From the NCBI RefSeq assembly GCF_022605725.1, contig NC_065551.1:22568001-22632000 (forward strand): DNA of 64,000 nucleotides. The letters run 5' to 3'. Every line of letters begins with the position of its first letter. Position 1 is the first letter of the stretch. Below are positions 54,195 to 64,000 of this stretch, in pieces. This stretch comes from Anthonomus grandis grandis (lineage: Eukaryota; Arthropoda; Insecta; Coleoptera; Curculionidae). The position numbers and the translations under genes are program-made. The notes beneath the pieces were generated by a model. It was not told where the DNA came from, did no database searches, and saw nothing but the letters and a program-made list of their open reading frames with translations.

Positions 54195-56041
54195 AAGACA
54201 TTTATATATGAACCTTCTAATACACCAACGTTAATTGAGCCTAGTCAATGTCAATAATGTTTTGTAGTTAACAATATTGATACAAATGACATTAAATCCG
54301 CACTTATATCTATGGATCGTAAAAAGAGGCCTGGCCCAGACGGTTTTCCTTCATTTTTTTTGAAGTCTTGTCCTAGCTTGTGCGAGCCTTCGCATATTTT
54401 GTATAATCAATGTTTATCCGGCGGCATTTTTCCTCATATTTGGGAAACAGCTCAAATTGTGCCAGTATTTAAATCTGGAAAAAAACTTATGTACGGAATT
54501 ACAGGCCTATTTCCCTACTTAGTCACTTTGGTAAAATTTTTGAATCTTTGCTGTTAAAACAATTATTCTTTAAGGTCAAAGAAGCTATTCATGTTAACCA
54601 ACATGGCTTTTTCCAAAAAAGATCGGTAATAACCAACTTAATACCATTTATTTGGAGTGTAAACGAAAGTATGGATAGTGATCTGGAAACTTGTGCCGTG
54701 TACACCGACTTTTCCAAGGCTTTTGATAAGGTACATCATCCTACACTTTTCGTGAAGTTAGAGAATTTCGGTGTGAACGGGTCCCTACTCAAACTCATTA
54801 AAAGTTATCTAACAAATCGCTCTCAGTACGTTGTCATAAAATGGAGTAAAGTCTTATTGTACAACCGTAACTTCAGGAGTACCGCAAGATTCTCATTTGG
54901 GACTGATTTTGTTCTCAATTTTTTAAAATGATATTGGTAAATGTTTCTCTAGCTGTAGATATCTTGCATATGCAGATGACCTAAAAATCTTTACAACAAT
55001 TAAGAAGGTATCAGATTTTCGTGCCCTGCAATCTGATCTTGCAAATTTTGAAAGGTACTGTACCTTAAATAAATTATTCATTAATCCAGAAAAATGTCAT
55101 TCTATACTTTTTAGCAGAAAACCATCTCAGACACAAAACAAATGTGATATCTATCTCGGGGGCACTATCTTGAAGTATGTGGAGTTTATTAAGGATTTAG
55201 GTGTGACGTTGGATTCCAGACTGCTCTTTGACGTTCATATAGAAAACATTGTTCAGAAAGCTCTAAAAAATCTAGGTTTTATATTTTGAATTACAAAGGG
55301 TTTTAGCAATCATATTTAATATTATTATATTATGCGTTCGTTAAACCTACTATAGAATATGCGACAGTGGCTTGGAATCCGATGTATCACAAATATATTG
55401 AAAGAGTTCAACGCAAGTTTGTAAATATAGTAAATTTTCGCTTTAATAGACAAAGAAATTTTTTTACTTACTATGATAACTTAAAATTTTATGGTATGAA
55501 GCCCTTAGAGAGTCGTAGAAACAATTTTGATTTAATATTGATTTATAAAATTAGTAATAATTTAATAGACTGCCCTTTCTGTCTGGACAATTTACATATC
55601 AACGTTAATCCTTATATTTTGCGTAATAGGTCGACCTTGTCTTTTGTCTAACTCTCCATTGTTCAGATGCGCCCGTAGTTTTAATAATTTTCAAGAAACT
55701 AATTTGAATAATGATATATTTTTCTCCAGTATGGCTTCATTCAAGCGATACTTAAAAAATTCTACCTGATTTCGCAAAGAACGATAAATATTGTCCTTTT
55801 TTCCCTATCGTCATTACTCATATGTATATATGCTTCTTTATTGTTTACAAGAGATACTATTAAATAAGTTAGTTAGGTTTATATTGCTTGGTGTATTTGT
55901 TAGGTTTGGTGAAAATGTAATGTTTGGCAAAGCGCTTACTTGTATTTGAATTCATAAGATACTTTGTGCTTTCCTGTTATTGGATTGCTTAGTCCATCTG
56001 TAGGAGAGCCTTGTACTTAAATAAATAAATAAATAAATAAA
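54195..56041 (+). pseudogene. LINE RT pseudogene with YADD box and TAAA tail
   Basis: The second copy begins around 54195 and is the most complete LINE here. In order: INDIKS-like linker then RKKRPGPDGFPSFFLKSC (54312-54370), WETAQIVPVFKSGK, VNQHGFFQKRSVITNL (54595-54650), YTDFSKAFDKVHHPTL (54700-54750), a degraded VPQG region near 54875, LAYADDLKIFTT (54964-55000, intact catalytic Asp pair), LNKLFINPEKCH, IKDLGVTLDSRLLF, and the C-terminal region 55367-55651 (WNPMYHKYIERVQRKFV). Frameshifts near 54495-54560, 54860 and 54900 and a stop at 55288 disable it. A 390-bp 3' UTR ends in TAAA repeats (about 56017-56041), a common LINE tail type. The endonuclease is absent, so it is 5'-truncated. Confidence 0.85.
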
Positions 56042-57329
56042 AATCAAAAATAAAATGGGTTTCAAATTGAGCCCTATGGCACTCCCACCTTCAACACACC
56101 CCCTGAGGATGATATCCCTCCCACCCACACTCTCTGCGTACATTTACCAAGATAGATAGTAAGATAGTAATATATATTTAGGCTTTTAGTAGAATAAGTA
56201 ATAGAAGGTGGTGTTGGACACAATTGAAAGCCCTTATAAGGTCACAAAAAAGTGCAAGAGCATTTATACATAGTTTTTGTTCACTGTTACCATAATAAAA
56301 AGTTGTGCTGCAGCATGGAAAAAGGGCAATTAAATCTGATTTTTTCACAAGTAAATATCGATACTTTCATAACATCACATTATGAGAAGCCATCTTCATA
56401 AACGTAGAATAGGGGATCTTAGAAATAATATACCTAAATAAAAACTTAAATGTGTGTGGGAAATACGAGTATAAGTGAAATAAGAATATATTTCTAAATC
56501 TAACTGTTTTTCAGAAAATACTTAACTATTAGAATATAAAAAAAAAGAAAACTGAAGTTTTGTCCATGAATTTAATAACAAGACTTATTTTATTATTGTC
56601 TTGGCAAAAAAATGGCATAATGCCTATGTGCACCTATCAATAGTTATTACGTATTTTTAATAAAGATGTAGGTAGATCGGTTTCCAGTATATCAATACTG
56701 TCCTTTTGACGAAGTCAATACCCTATATTATATTATCTGACGTAATATAAAATACGTGATGTAAAGCTAATATTTGTTTATTATAATAAAATCATGCAAA
56801 ATGTTGAAATTTTGTATATTAAAACATGAATTATTAGGAAATCTATTAAATATTTAATTTATATAAAAATTCTTATTATTAGGGAGGTATCTTTACTCAT
56901 AAAGTGTGTTAAAAAACACAGAAATAGTTCATAAATGGTAATTACTTATATTTAAAGCATACTCTATTATTAATTAATAATAATCATGTAAATATATTTT
57001 GACGACGTCACTGGTAGTGATTATGTGTGTCGATGGCATCAAGAATGGGATCGAGCGCGTTGCCGTGTCATTACACTTTTCTTTAAAATATATTATCTGC
57101 ATTCGTTTAACGTTGAATATCAACTTCATTAAAGCGTATCTTATCAAAATTTATTTGAAAAAAATGTTTGATATTTTATTAAGGAAGAGCAGTAGTATTG
57201 TATCAATTTGTATACTATTATAAAGTGTTTTTTCCAATTTTTACATAGGCATTTGGCATCATTGCATCAGAGATGGAAGCAAACATGCAAATATGCTACT
57301 TCTAGCCTTTCAGTATTCTAAGCTTGTGG
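56042..57329. other. No gene recognised
   Basis: Mostly AT-rich. A short less AT-rich patch at 56999-57075 reads DDVTGSDYVCRWHQEWDRA in one frame, but without a start, good splice sites or recognised similarity. Frame 55952-56143 (minus) runs through the LINE tail and is chance. Confidence 0.4.
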
Positions 57330-58180
57330 TTCTCTGCGTTTAACAAACTCCTTGATTTGTCTAGTTGTATTTTTCTCGAGACCCGAGACAAATATCCCTG
57401 AATGCCTTTTTGCTACTCGCAGCTCACATGCACCCCTTGCTCCCTTGATAAACTCAGGTCTGTTCCTTACAGCCTCTTTGCTATGTCTGGAGTTTCCATC
57501 AACTGAAGCCGATTTTTTGTCACCAATCTTTCTATTGGACCTCCTGCTTCTAACGGTCTGCCAGGCTAAGTCCTCATTTTCCGCCGATTTATTGTTATCT
57601 GCTACATTACGCTAGGCTTCTTCGTCGGCACGCTCCGGAATTTTCGCATCTTGAGAAGCGTTTTCCACTTTTTTGGCCTCTGTTCTAGTATTACTTGTTT
57701 TTTTGATCGATAACAATTTTGTCAATAGTGTCTAGATTATTTGACATTTTCAGTTGATTAGGCCTACTTTCGACCATTGGACTTTCAGAATATAGGGTTT
57801 CGATAATGACAGTCTCATCGTATTTCAAATTATTGACATCAATCAGTTAATTCTTATTTTTTGGAAGCTTGTCGTCATCGGTGTTCAACACTGCTGCACT
57901 GACTTTCCGAGTCCATGGCTTTCTTTTGGCAATTATTTGCTGTTAGTAGTTTTTCTTTAGTACTCGATCATTGCTAGAGCCTTATTTTTCTCGATCAGTT
58001 CCTTCACAACAACACGAAACGTGAGCTTTTTTTGTACCTTACTATTTTGGTACGTCTAGATTTAAAGTTAAGTAGTGATCGGCACAATCTTGATATAGAA
58101 GTCTGAAATTATCCAAAATACTGACACTATTTGCCCAATCTCTGCTCGCACACTCTTTGTAGTACTTTCCTCACCTCAAA
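57330..58180 (-). pseudogene. LINE ORF1 (gag-like) relic
   Basis: Minus strand, in one shifting frame: RKLIDVNNLKYDETVIIETL (about 57780-57840), MVESRPNQLKMSNNLDTIDK, then KVENASQDAKIPERADEEA, LAWQTVRSRRSNRKIGDKKS, VRNRPEFIKGARGACELRVA and KRHSGIFVSGLEKNTTRQIK (57365-57430). The basic, Ser/Arg-rich middle followed by 'IFVSGL' recalls the first ORF of insect LINEs of the jockey/CR1 kind, where a fold of this type binds RNA. Stops lie at 57613 and elsewhere. No ORF2 is attached. The plus-strand open frame 57352-57615 is the shadow of this. Confidence 0.55.
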
Positions 58181-58505
58181 GCCTTATTTTACAACAAAAA
58201 TAAGGCTTTTTTGTAGTCACTTTGTAGAAATAAATAAATTAAAACTATAACTTATTTATTTCTTAATTTAAGTATAGTAAAACTATTTAATAATATTCAA
58301 AAATTAGATGCATACAAAGTTTGGCAATATTGAAAAATCTAAAAATGTCCTAACAGGGATAACGATCTAATCCTTTGCCAAATTCTATAGTTTAGTTAGT
58401 TTATAAACTTTGTTCAGCCATGCTTCATTGAATTTTCCAGACTAATAATTACATCTTTAATAATAGGGAAACTTGTAAGTAGTTTCAGCTTAGTTTTACC
58501 CTTCT

Positions 58506-58560
58506 CTAAAAGATGCTAGCGTCGTTAGCAAAACACGTATCGAGAATAAAATAAATATTT
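58506..58560 (+). ncRNA. Hammerhead-like relic (subtype as at 7945)
   Basis: GATGCTAGCGTCGTTAGC (58512-58529) forms a 6-bp helix with a 3-base loop, followed by AAAACACGTATCGAGAATAA. Compared with 7945-7990, the first box has become TAAAAGA and GAAA has become AAAA, so the core is lost. The flank similarity shows both are copies of one repeat. Confidence 0.4.
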
Positions 58561-60360
58561 TTGATTAGTGATAAAACTAATTCATGAGTTGGGTATCGCC
58601 CCAAAGTTATTATTATTAAAGATTTATATATAGGAAATTTTCTATAATTTTCTTAGTGCCCACTAAACTTTGTATCTAATTACCAATTTTCTGGTGTATG
58701 TAAAATATTACAAGTAGGTAAAATAAATTATTGGAGTTTTTCTCTGTTTAAATATTTTTTTAGTGAATGAATTACTCTCTTGATTAAGTAAACGTTATCT
58801 TTTTCTTGAATATTTTGCTAAATTACATGAAAAACTATAAGTTAGTTCCGTTGTGAGATATATTTGATTAATATAAATACACAAAAAGCATTACAATTCA
58901 ATAAAATAAAAGCAGAAAAAACAAATTTATCTATATCCAAAAAAGTGATTTTGTTGAAGAAGTCCATTTTGGAAGTAGTAACTAATTTTTAGTTAAACTA
59001 TACTTTTTCAATCGCATTTAAAAATAAAATAACTGCCAATATGTCATGCCATCAGAGACAATTAATTTAATTTACAACCTTAACCGGGAAATTATCGAAT
59101 TATTTACCTAATAAATTTTTCATTATTATTCAGGGCAGAGCGATAAATACTAAGAAATGTGGCATTTAGCGCTGCTAGATTAATATCAGTGCGGAGCCAT
59201 AAATAACGTAGTAAACGTAGGGTTAAAGGGGTGCGTATTGCATTGTTACGACGTGCAAACTTACAGGGAAATTTAGACTAAGATCCTAATGATTATTTTG
59301 ATTTATTAATGCAAATTTCGTAAATTTATTAAGGTCTTAATTACAGTTTAAAATTCATAAATAATACATGATGTATCTTTATCTCATTTACTGCAAATAC
59401 GTTTTTTTTAAATGCAAAATTGTATAGGAAAAGCTTTACTGGCTCAACATTTTGAACCCAATATGTGCCCTTTGGGCACTAAATTGCATTTTATACGTTA
59501 TTTACCAAATGTTAATAAAAAGCGGTTTTTATTCCGCCATATAAAAAAGAGCTTGTAAATACATTTATTTGCCTTTTACCTTTGATTGAAAAATTCATTT
59601 AACATTCAGCAAACATTTGAAATTACATATGGCGATTATTGAACTATTTTAATCTATTTTTTACCTAATTTTAGAATGTAGCAAGCACATCCAAATTTTA
59701 GAAGTACCCCTAGTACAAATCCAGGATTTAGTAGCTCATTTTTATGAAAGAAAGTTGTACTACAAAAACATACGTGTTTCGTTTGAATAAACAAACTAAA
59801 TAAGCAAGACAAAAAGTAAAAAAACACGATAAAATCACTGTTTAGATGATATTTAAGGTCCTAAGTAGCGTAGACTGACAAGAAAGAAGGCGAAGTTGAA
59901 GTGGAATTGTACGTGTTCCGTATGCGGTTGGGCACGGCAAAAACAAGAGCCGGAGGACCTTTGGGGGAGGAAATGAGATAATTTATTAATGGCGGCGATG
60001 AGAAGGATGGTAAGCGGAAGTGCCGATAATTGTTCGAATGGCTTAGAGGACGGTCTGCAAGGGTTTGTTGATAAAACTTTAAAAATGAAAAGCATTATTA
60101 TCTCTCTTTGTTTTTTTATATACACGTCGGGTTCACATAGGTCTTGAGTGCGCCACAAATTAAAAAGAGGATAATATCGTTTCTCTACTAAATTTCAAAG
60201 CGATCGGATACGATCGGAATCGAGCTATGTCGCGTGCGCAAAATTTCATTTTCATTATTAAGAATATTACAAACAGAAAGATTGATAAGTTTGATGTTAA
60301 GTGGTTAAGATTCTAATCTGAAACACCATTTAAAATATTGTATATAATCATTTTATTATA
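58561..60360. other. No gene recognised; possible regulatory blocks
   Basis: AT-rich except 59080-59290 (CATAAATAACGTAGTAAACG and related words) and 59850-60260. The latter has a 101-codon minus-strand frame (59853-60158) that is Phe/Leu-rich and resembles nothing known to me. Confidence 0.35.
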
Positions 60361-60965
60361 TAGGGTGTCCGTACAAAACTGTAAAAGGATACTATAGACC
60401 AAAATATTATGTAGATCGACCCAAACATAGCTTAGTACAAAGGTTGATTATGAAGAGTTAATGTTTCAAAAGCATTTTGGCATAAAACTCGGTACAGAAA
60501 GGTTCTTTAATCTAAGAAACAGGCGTGTGTTGTTTTTTTATAGCAACAATTTTTACAGCTTACAGCTGTAACTATATCGGTAACTAACTTATCATTGTTT
60601 TTTGTGCTGTATACAATAACTGACCGAAAAATCTTAATTTCTCATTTATGCGCAACAAAAGAGGTCCACTTATTCGAAGTTAAAAAAGTTAAAGATATTT
60701 GTTTTTAAAATTTCCAAAGCATTATGATGATAAAAAAATTCTATAATATAATAATCAACGTGCTTTATGTAATGTCTACGTAGTGTTGCTATGGTTTCAA
60801 ATGTTTGTCATAACTTAGAATAATAACAGGGTTTTTGGTAGTTTTGCTCTAAATATGGGCCGACATAGTGGAGCTCCTAAAACTGTACGTCCAGCTGAAT
60901 TTAAAGAACATATTTTAAATGCTGTCATTGAAAATCCCATAGTTATGGTAAGGAATGCAGCCTAA
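60361..60965 (+). mobile_element. 5' part of a Tc1/mariner-like transposon
   Basis: TAGGGTGTCCGTACAAAACT at 60361, next to TATA, looks like a terminal repeat. After a leader of about 490 bp, ATG at 60855 opens MGRHSGAPKTVRPAEFKEHI and continues LNAVIENPIVMVRNAA to a stop at 60965. The SGAPK...I..AVIENP pattern is that of the second helix-turn-helix of Tc1/mariner transposases. The stretch M|GTAAGGAAT could be a splice donor. The catalytic part is not seen, so the element is truncated or the exon isolated. Confidence 0.4.
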
Positions 60966-61630
60966 AAATTTTAAGTTTTAAGATGTAGAGCAAATACGAT
61001 TTTTTTAAAGCAACTGTTTCTCGGAATTGTAAAATTTTATACATGGCTCTTAACAAATTTTAACCACGACAGTGGATTTACGTCATTCCTTGCATAATTT
61101 TCACATTTATGCAGAGGAAAATCTTCATACAAAAAGACAAACCCACCACCAGTACAAATTCTGCTGGAAGATCTTCCATTACAAATATACTATATGTCAA
61201 CAAAGAAAGTGTGTCAATTCAAATTGGGAAAATATAAGTACAATGAAATAATAAAAATTCTAGATAGACTATGCTGCTACAACATAAACAAATTTAAACT
61301 ATTTATAAGGGCTTATTAATAAAGAATGTAACTTATTTATAGGTATAAGGTAAGGCTTCCATGGATTATGTTGGAGAACTTGCCAGTCTTGTGGTGGATA
61401 AATTGAATTACATTAAAATGGTATAGCCTGAAGTCGTATCACCAGGGTGATGTAAAGATAGTAAGTAGTCAATGGGTTGAATTACATTTAAACAGATAAA
61501 GCAAAATGTATATGTTTTAGTATTTTTGACGCTCATCAATATGGAGCTAAAGAAAATGAAAATGCATATTGTGCGTTGTTTGTTAGAAGAATTTCCATGT
61601 CAATGCAAACACTTATTAAAAAAATCTAAA
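60966..61630. other. No gene recognised
   Basis: AT-rich. May hold the remains of the preceding transposon and the beginning of the following LINE copy, but nothing readable. Confidence 0.35.
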
Positions 61631-61639
61631 AGGATAAAC

Positions 61640-62115
61640 ACAAAGGAAGCACAAATTGCGAAAATTAATTTATAAACTTTATCAAATTAGAAATTGTATG
61701 GCAACTAAAATGTTAAAACTGCTATACTTTGCGTTGACTAAATCAATAATTAGATATGGTTTGACAGCATGGGGTCGAACTTATTCAATAACAAATTTTA
61801 ATACATATTCTTAATATTACCCAAAGATATCTGATAAAATTTAAGCAAAATGATAGATATTTAACTAAACTTTTCTCATTCCAAGAAACTCAAATTATAA
61901 TTAAACAACGATTATGTGTTAAAGCAGTTCTTTTATTAGTATATAAACATCCTGGCTTAAGACAACAATATACATTAAACTATCCTACAAGAAGCACATC
62001 TGCGGAGTCTATAAATATCGCCTTCCTGACCAAAATGAAATACCAAAGATTTAGAACATATATTGGCTCTAAATTTTATAAAGATATAAGACGTATCCAC
62101 ACAAGAATTTAATTA
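61640..62115 (+). pseudogene. LINE ORF2 C-terminal relic
   Basis: Reads LRKLIYKLYQIRNCMATKML, then LLYFALTKSIIRYGLTAWGR (61710-61775), which is the characteristic 'YFAL..S...YG...WG' block after the RT domain of jockey-like LINEs. In a second frame RYLTKLFSFQETQIIIKQRL and KAVLLLVYKHPGLRQQY follow, ending near TYIGSKFYKDIRRIHTR at 62110. Two or more frameshifts. No catalytic domain remains. Confidence 0.65.
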
Positions 62116-64000
62116 GAAAATGTTACTATTTCTGGGTCAAAACTTCGAGATATTTGCTAACATCTTAGACAGGTCAGAAAGCATTTCATATTTATACTAA
62201 GTAAGTTAAGTGTGTAAGTCATAAATTGTTAATAGACAAGTTTTGCATTATTGTGAAACGAAAAATTGTGATGGATATGCGCTTGCTGTAAAATTTTACA
62301 AACACACACAGATGTCAATCTAGATGTATAACTATTATTTGTATAATTTGCTAATATATCTCTTTATCGGTAATATATTACCATTAATATATTATTATTA
62401 TTATATTATATCCCAGAAATATATCTATACCGTATATATAAAGAGTGATTATATACTCAGCTTCCACGAAGGGTTTTTATCTCTAGCTTAGCAACTCTAA
62501 TTGCCTAGATAGATCATTTTGTGTAGCAAAATAACTTCAGCAATAGTAACCCTCTTTCTCAGGTAGAGCAAGCATTTTTACCTCGAAAGCTGCCGATGGA
62601 GCTATAGAGAGCAAAAATGTAAATAACCCGTGAGCTCTAAGCTCTTGGCCTTAAGCCATGAAACCAAAAAAAAAAAGAAATCCTAAAGGAGAGGATTTCT
62701 TTATACTTACTTAGTAGCCCTCTTCCAATAAATCAGTTGCTCAATCACATGTACAGTGAGACAATGTTCTTCTGAGGTGTTTTAAAACGACGCATTTACG
62801 ATACGTCAGTGAAAACTAAAGGTGACTTCTTGGTGACTCTTCGACAAAGAATTTTCCACTATAGCCAGGAAATGAAAAATACCATCCCAATGCTTTGGAG
62901 CATCTAGCAAGGATAAGTGCATCGAGCTCGAGAGTGAAACAGGCAAGATGGTGCTCACTTATACACGCACACTACAAATATTGCATTGCAACTTTTAAAA
63001 ACAAATATCTCGAAAACTATTTACTTTAGACAGATCTAACAACTGTACTTTTTTTTGTTTTGGAAGGACGAGAAAATAGGATAGTACAAACAATTTATGA
63101 TTTAAGTTATTTATCAAAATAGTACGTTTAAGTGGCGCCCTCTAGAAATTTGGCCATAAAAGGTAACAAAACCTGGTTTTTCATAATAAAAAATCTTTCT
63201 AAATCGAGTTTTATTCTTAACCAATAATGAAAAATAAGAAATAAAATTAGAACTTTGACTATCTTGCAAGCTAGCAACTATTGGATTTCCCAACCCTTCG
63301 CAAACACTCTGAATATATTTATTTTAGCAAACTCAATGATGAAAAATTAAATATCAAAATGACTGACAATTTAGATTTATCTGTTATCCCAATAGAAACT
63401 ATATAAATGTACTTAAAAAGAAAGATTTGCTAAATTTATTAGATTATGTTCTACCAATTTACGCCTTAAGACCAATGTTGGACTCGATGTTAATAAGGTA
63501 CCTTTAGTAGATTTCTCTAATTATGATCATTTTGTATATAAGCGTGTTCATCTAATTTGTAAAGTTTTTCTAAATAAGTAGGGTTACCGTACTTATTAGC
63601 TGGTACTTCACCTTATTATGGTCGAGATAATTATATAAAATTTATTTACCTAATCACAATTCTTTGGAAATCAGTTTTTTTCCAATTTACGAATGATCTT
63701 ATATGCTGATTTCTTTTCAAAATAAATACTAGTTAGGACGAGCAAAAAGATTTTAGTTATAAGAAAACGATTTTAAAAATATTTGTTTTTGTTGGCAAAA
63801 ATAGGTTGGAATATAAGACAGTGAGCAAAACATAATTTTTTTTTAAAGTAAGCTGACAATAGTAGATTTAAAAAAATTTGGATAAGAAAAATTGGATTTT
63901 TCCAAGTAGTTAAGGTAACCTTTTCTTTATTATAGGCACCAGCATAAACAAAATTACCAAAAAAATTAAATATCTTATAAAATTAAAGCATTTGTCTCAA
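62116..64000. other. No gene recognised
   Basis: AT-rich. 62460-62960 is more complex and includes a perfect 10-bp-arm hairpin (AAGAAATCCT, 62675-62684 and 62692-62701) after an A11 run, but no promoter or known RNA fold is evident. 63000-64000 is low-complexity. Confidence 0.4.

Noticed and set aside
56999..57223. A 74-codon open frame and a Trp/Arg-rich alternative frame.
   Set aside because: No similarity, no proper start, and no clear splice sites.
59760..59800. GAAACACGTATG on the minus strand, like the 3' half of the hammerhead motif.
   Set aside because: No CTGANGA box or flank similarity to the other copies.
1..64000. CRISPR arrays, bacterial operons, rRNA genes.
   Set aside because: No regularly spaced repeats, ribosome-binding sites or rRNA-like sequence; the DNA is eukaryotic and transposon-rich.

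Overview
The window looks like AT-rich nuclear DNA of an insect, perhaps a beetle (the order is a guess). It has no bacterial operons, almost no host coding sequence, and a dense layering of transposable elements in different states of decay. Apart from one candidate first exon of a host gene (18818-18894, minus strand), every protein-coding signal recognised here belongs to a mobile element.

Layout. 1-8100: decayed LINE reverse-transcriptase fragments (minus strand), a 971-bp inverted-repeat element with a perfect 9-bp target duplication (3991-4961), an LTR remnant with a tRNA-Leu-type primer site, a compound palindrome, and two hammerhead-ribozyme-like motifs. 8485-18103: a decayed Tc1/mariner-superfamily transposon (DDE spacing about DD41D), split by a 7.8-kb errantivirus-type Ty3/gypsy element (9711-17526, minus strand) with apparently identical 228-bp LTRs, AGGG target duplication, tRNA-Ser-type primer site, purine tract, gag, pol and env. 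18.8-33.6 kb: the candidate host exon, LTR-like and LINE remnants, two large foldback elements (24.8 and 26.5 kb) and long stretches without genes. Inside the second foldback lies a 153-bp retroposon that starts 5 bases before a hammerhead-like core and is flanked by a 12-bp duplication. 33.6-41.1 kb: LINE ORF1 and ORF2 remnants of opposite orientations around a decayed Ty3/gypsy pol, plus a small inverted-repeat element and a second integrase fragment. 42.2-51.2 kb: two copies of one unknown repeat, each interrupted by a different insertion (a 1.7-kb sequence of unknown class; an 815-bp P-like element with a THAP-like remnant), and between them a Tc1-like transposase pseudogene with an apparent intron. 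53.4-62.1 kb: two abutting LINE copies, the second ending in a TAAA-repeat tail, a LINE ORF1 remnant, a hammerhead-like relic, the 5' end of another DNA transposon and one more LINE tail.

How the parts relate. The errantivirus is the youngest and most complete unit; its genes would form one retroviral-type life cycle (Gag, a -1 frameshift to Pol, Env probably from a spliced RNA), but pol and env each carry a reading-frame break. The other elements are fossils, and their nesting gives relative ages. Several unique, less AT-rich blocks without reading frames (for example near 20.3, 31.7, 45.5, 52.4 and 59.2 kb) could be regulatory DNA of neighbouring host genes, but this is inference only.
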